Shown here: piece by piece, positions 60,777 to 64,000 of the stretch
Layout of the letters: every line of letters starts with the position of its first letter
How positions within the stretch are numbered: position 1 is the first letter of the stretch
From: Pantoea sp. WMus005
GTDB lineage: Bacteria; Pseudomonadota; Gammaproteobacteria; Enterobacterales; Enterobacteriaceae
Reading direction: 5' to 3'
Length of the DNA stretch: 64,000 nucleotides
Assembly: GCF_013415305.1 (NCBI RefSeq)
Contig: NZ_JACBXU010000001.1
Location: forward strand, 2,170,001-2,234,000
Program-made: the position numbers and the translations under genes
The notes under the pieces: generated by a model
Database searches by the model: none
The model's input: the letters and a program-made list of their open reading frames with translations, nothing else
What the model was told of the DNA's origin: nothing

Positions 60777-61416
60777 TGAATTTTTTCTCCAGATACTGGC
60801 TGTAGCGAGACAGCGGATAACACATCAGGAAGTAGCCCAGCGCCACCAGCCCGAAGACTTTAAACGGCTGATAGGTCACGTTGTTCAGAATGGTGCCCGC
60901 CTTGGTCAGCTCGATGAAGCCGATAATCGAGGCCAGCGCGGTGCCCTTGATCACCTGCACGGCAAAGCCCACGGTCGGCGCGATACCGATGCGGATCGCC
61001 TGCGGTGCCACTACCCGCCACAGCGTCTGACCAAAGGTCAGGCCGAGGCAGCGCGACGCTTCCCACTGCCCTTTCGGCAGGGCGCGAATGCTGCCGTACC
61101 AGATGTCCACCAGAAAAGCGCTGGTGTAGAAGGTCAGTGCCAGCGAAGCTGCGGTCCAGGGCGCGACATCAATGCCGAATAGCCCGACGCCGAAAAACGC
61201 CAGGAACAGCTGCATCAACAGCGGCGTGCCCTGAAACAGCGCGGTGTAACCGCGTATTACGCGCGTCAGCCACTTACGTTGCAGCAGACGCAAAAACAGC
61301 AACGGCAGCGTCACCAGCGTTCCACCTACAAAGGCCACCAGCGACAGTAACAGGGTCCAGCGCGCCGCCAGCAGCAGGTTGCGCAGAATGTCCCAGTCGG
61401 TAAAGGTCGTCATCAT
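60757..61416 (-). CDS. ABC importer permease, HisM/HisQ family
   Basis: A 219-residue inner-membrane protein with about five helices. The EAA-type loop reads PKGQWEASRCLGLTFGQTLWRVVAPQAIRI. ATG 61416 overlaps the stop of the companion permease (ATGATGA). With the next gene it would form a heterodimeric channel. Confidence 0.9.
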   Translation of the reverse strand: MMTTFTDWDILRNLLLAARWTLLLSLVAFVGGTLVTLPLLFLRLLQRKWLTRVIRGYTALFQGTPLLMQLFLAFFGVGLFGIDVAPWTAASLALTFYTSAFLVDIWYGSIRALPKGQWEASRCLGLTFGQTLWRVVAPQAIRIGIAPTVGFAVQVIKGTALASIIGFIELTKAGTILNNVTYQPFKVFGLVALGYFLMCYPLSRYSQYLEKKFNAAHHH

Positions 61417-62081
61417 GATGGCTGCACTCCAAACCATTTACGGCCAATCGCCAGCAGCAGATGGCGCATCGCAATCGACAACGCCAGATAGATCAGCGTG
61501 GTCACCAGATAGACCTCAAAACTCAAGAAGGTACGCGACTGAATCAGGTTGGCAGCGAAGGTCAGCTCCTCATAGGAGACCTGCGACACCACCGATGACC
61601 CCAGCATCACAATGATGCACTGACTCACCAGCGCCGGATAAATGCGCTGTAACGCAGGCGGCAGCACGACCCGCAGAAACGTCTGGCTGCGGGTTAATCC
61701 CAGCACCCGTCCCGCTTCCCACTGCCCTTTAGGTGTCACCTGGATCCCGGCGCGGATAATCTCGGTGCTATACGCCCCGAGGTTGATCAGCATCGCCAGC
61801 AGCGCTGCCTCGCCAGCAGTGAGTTTCAGCCCCAGCGCAGGCAGGCCGAAAACAATAAAGAACAGTTGCACCACAAACGGCGTATTGCGGATCAGCTCGA
61901 CATAGAGGCCCCACAGGCGGCTCATCCAGCTGGGTTTGCCACTGCGCAGCGCCGCGCCCGCGATGCCGAGCGCCACACCACCGGTGGTTGCCAGCACCGT
62001 CAGCTGGAGGGTGACCCACAGACCGGAGAGCAGCTCCGGCCAGTAGGGCCACAGGGCGGGAAAGTTAAGTTGCCCGGTCAT
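61413..62081 (-). CDS. ABC importer permease, HisM/HisQ family
   Basis: A 222-residue inner-membrane protein. It has RNTPFVVQLFFIVFGLP and the loop PKGQWEAGRVLGLTRSQTFLRVVLPPALQRI of amino-acid-type permeases. It starts 10 bases after the binding-protein stop. Confidence 0.9.
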   Translation of the reverse strand: MTGQLNFPALWPYWPELLSGLWVTLQLTVLATTGGVALGIAGAALRSGKPSWMSRLWGLYVELIRNTPFVVQLFFIVFGLPALGLKLTAGEAALLAMLINLGAYSTEIIRAGIQVTPKGQWEAGRVLGLTRSQTFLRVVLPPALQRIYPALVSQCIIVMLGSSVVSQVSYEELTFAANLIQSRTFLSFEVYLVTTLIYLALSIAMRHLLLAIGRKWFGVQPS

Positions 62082-62091
62082 GAATCCGTCC

Positions 62092-62877
62092 TCAGGCGCC
62101 GAGGCTGGCGGGCAGCGGCGCTTTCAGCCACTCTTCTGACAGTTTATTCAGGGTGCCATCTTTGATGCCCTGCTCAATCAGCGCATTCACTTTCGCTTTC
62201 AGCGCAGGCTCATCTTTCTTCAGCCCGATAAAGCAGGGTGAATCTTTGAGCATGAACTGCGCGACGGGCGCTTTGGCCGGATTCTGGCGCGTAATAGCGG
62301 CGACGACCAGGTTACCGGTGGCGACATACTGCACCTGACCAGAGAGATACGCAGACAACGTCGTGTTGTTATCTTCGTAGCGTTTCACCTGCGCATCTTT
62401 CGGGGCCACTTCGCTCAGCACCATATCTTCTACCGCACCGCGCGTGACGCCAATCGACTTGCCGCTCAGCGCCGACGCCGCTTTGATCTCATCGCCTTTC
62501 GGCCCAAATACGCCCAGGAAAAACGGCGCATAGGCGCGAGTGAAGTCGATGACTTTTTCACGCTCGGCATTTTTACCCATGCTGGAGATAACCAGATCGA
62601 CCTTGTCGGTTTGCAGATAAGGCACACGGTTGGCACTGCTGACCGGCACCAGCTGCAACTTAAGTTTCATCTGCTTTGCCAGATATTTTGCCGTGTCGAT
62701 ATCATATCCCTGCGGCTGCAGGTCGGTGCCGACTGAACCAAACGGCGGGAAGTCCTGTGGCACGGCAACGCGGATAACGCCGCGTTTCTGAATGTCCTGC
62801 AGTTGATCGGCCAGCGCGCTGCCCGCCTGAGCCATCAGTAATGCTGCTGTCGCTACCGCCATTAAAACTTTTTTCAT
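62092..62877 (-). CDS. ABC importer periplasmic binding protein (SBP family 3)
   Basis: A 261-residue protein with a signal peptide (about 1-23, ending GSALA) and a type-3 solute-binding fold: GVIRVAVPQDFPPFGSVG, PQGYDIDTAKYLAKQ, DLVISSMGKNAEREKVIDFTRAYAPFF. The family binds polar amino acids; the operon suggests a ureide ligand. The start at 62877 opens the signal peptide; a longer frame is rejected. Confidence 0.92.
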   Translation of the reverse strand: MKKVLMAVATAALLMAQAGSALADQLQDIQKRGVIRVAVPQDFPPFGSVGTDLQPQGYDIDTAKYLAKQMKLKLQLVPVSSANRVPYLQTDKVDLVISSMGKNAEREKVIDFTRAYAPFFLGVFGPKGDEIKAASALSGKSIGVTRGAVEDMVLSEVAPKDAQVKRYEDNNTTLSAYLSGQVQYVATGNLVVAAITRQNPAKAPVAQFMLKDSPCFIGLKKDEPALKAKVNALIEQGIKDGTLNKLSEEWLKAPLPASLGA

Positions 62878-63068
62878 TATGCACCCCGGTAAGATTACGT
62901 GAAACAAAAGATTCTTTGACATGCATTCTGCAACTAATGTGCCAATCAGCATGGCAACAGAAAAAGGGTTAATCGGCAGAGAGTTCAGAAGAAACCGGGC
63001 GTAATCAGGAGCGACTACACCGGTAAAGCAATGTTCTGAAATGGGGCAAAGCACCAAAATGGTGACTG

Positions 63069-63908
63069 TTAACGGTGCTCCAGCTCGTCGAACTGCTGGT
63101 AAAGGTCGGCGATCTGATGAATCCGCTGGCGTCCCTCAGCCAGCATTTCATGCAGCAGGGCATTGGCGATCAGGTTAACCAGACTCATGGCCGCACTGTA
63201 ACTGTCAAAGGCGGAGACGCTGTCCAGTGGCGTACAGAGCTGCCAGCGCGCCAGCGTAATGACCGTCTGTGCCTGCGGCTCACACAGCACCAGCAGCGGA
63301 ATACCGGCAGCCTGCAACTGCTGCATCAGCGGACGAATGATGCGCGGACGACGACGAAATGCCATCACGATGACCATGTCATCCGGCGTGATATCCACCA
63401 GCTCCTCAGCCAGCGTCTGGCCCGGCTGCGGCAGGATATGCACTTGCGAACGCGCCTGTACCAGTTGCTGTCGCAGATGCAGCGCCACCGGATAGGCGTT
63501 GCGCATGCCGATGATAAAGATGCGCTTTGCCTGTGCCAGCTGCTGGATAACTTCACTAAAGTGCCGGGCATCCAGGCTGTTTACCCACTGCGTCAGATTT
63601 GCCATTTCCTGCTTGTAGTGGCGCGCCAGCAGCGTATTGCCCTGCACCGCATCACGGTTATCGGTCAGCGGCATACCGCTCTGGCGCAGGATGCGTAACT
63701 CATCACGCATATCCTTGTATTTCTCGTAGCCCAGACGCTTGAACAGCCGACTGACTGTGGCTTTCGACACACCACTGAGCCGCGCCAGTTCGGCGCTGTT
63801 GTAGCTTATCAGGTCATCGAAGTGGTCAAACACGAAGTCGGCAATGCGCTGCTCCTGCGGAGAAAGCTGGGGATAGTGACTTCTGAGTCGTTCATCAAGC
63901 TGCTTCAT
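63069..63908 (-). CDS. RpiR/MurR-family regulator
   Basis: A 279-residue regulator. N-terminal HTH_6 domain (about 1-78: LSPQEQRIADFVFDHFDDL..SAELARLSGVSKATVSRLFKRLGYEKY) and a C-terminal SIS domain (about 120-260) that usually senses a phosphosugar. It heads the ureide operon, 191 bases above the binding-protein gene, and is the likely controller. ATG 63908 follows AGGACGCCTT. Confidence 0.9.
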   Translation of the reverse strand: MKQLDERLRSHYPQLSPQEQRIADFVFDHFDDLISYNSAELARLSGVSKATVSRLFKRLGYEKYKDMRDELRILRQSGMPLTDNRDAVQGNTLLARHYKQEMANLTQWVNSLDARHFSEVIQQLAQAKRIFIIGMRNAYPVALHLRQQLVQARSQVHILPQPGQTLAEELVDITPDDMVIVMAFRRRPRIIRPLMQQLQAAGIPLLVLCEPQAQTVITLARWQLCTPLDSVSAFDSYSAAMSLVNLIANALLHEMLAEGRQRIHQIADLYQQFDELEHR

Positions 63909-64000
63909 AAGGCGTCCTGTAACTTTTGTTTCAGCACTTTTGTTTAGCAAAACCTAGCACAATTTACGCCAGGTTAACTGTCGCATTGTCAGCTGGGGGT

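Overview
The window is chromosomal DNA of a gammaproteobacterium of the Enterobacterales, most likely an Erwiniaceae member (Pantoea/Erwinia-like). Core genes (lacZ, mdtG, lldPRD, dbpA, proBA-phoE-crl-frsA-gpt-pepD, dinB, yafK, yafJ, gmhA, fadE) read closely like their E. coli counterparts and partly keep E. coli order. The methionine-salvage and ureide operons, the sugar-type ABC importer and the phage-derived cassette are accessory. No tRNA, rRNA, IS element or CRISPR array was recognised.

Layout. 0-7.3 kb: end of a Rieske/FAD oxidoreductase, psiF, iraP, lacZ with a lac-operator-like site but no linked lacI or lacY, and mdtG overlapping lacZ tail to tail. 7.4-12.9 kb: small secreted or membrane proteins, a CHASE4/PAS/GGDEF/EAL phosphodiesterase, a CPBP protease and osmC. 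13-20.4 kb: lldPRD with two perfect LldR palindromes, then a cynX-like transporter, a LysR regulator and a Tat-exported amidohydrolase. 20.5-26.2 kb: dbpA, a ydeI/ygiW-type gene, and cheV plus a chemoreceptor, each behind a FliA-type promoter. 26.4-26.8 kb: a cold-shock gene followed by a zinc-ribbon ORF that appears to start at ATT.

27.2-31.9 kb is the most unusual part. It holds a stripped-down lambdoid element: an S24/LexA-like repressor, a pL-like promoter, a boxA-boxB nut site, a P22-type N antiterminator, then lysozyme, holin, Rz/Rz1 spanins and a beta-helix tailspike. There are no integrase, replication, head or tail-tube genes. It looks like an antitermination-controlled lysis or release cassette (possibly a holin-based type 10 secretion system) in the cspA/E-proA interval.

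32.2-50.2 kb: proBA, phoE (Pho box), crl, frsA, gpt, pepD, a ribose-family ABC importer behind a candidate MetJ operator, dinB (LexA box), yafK, yafJ, gmhA and fadE (FadR site). 50.2-56.7 kb: a complete methylthioribose salvage set (mtnK/mtnA divergent; mtnBCD; ybdL-type aminotransferase and yafV-type amidase divergent from mtnB) with tandem MetJ boxes in both divergent intergenic regions. 56.7-64 kb: an RpiR-controlled operon on the minus strand with a polar amino-acid-type ABC importer, ureidoglycine aminotransferase, allantoate amidohydrolase, uraD and uraH, for purine-ureide catabolism.
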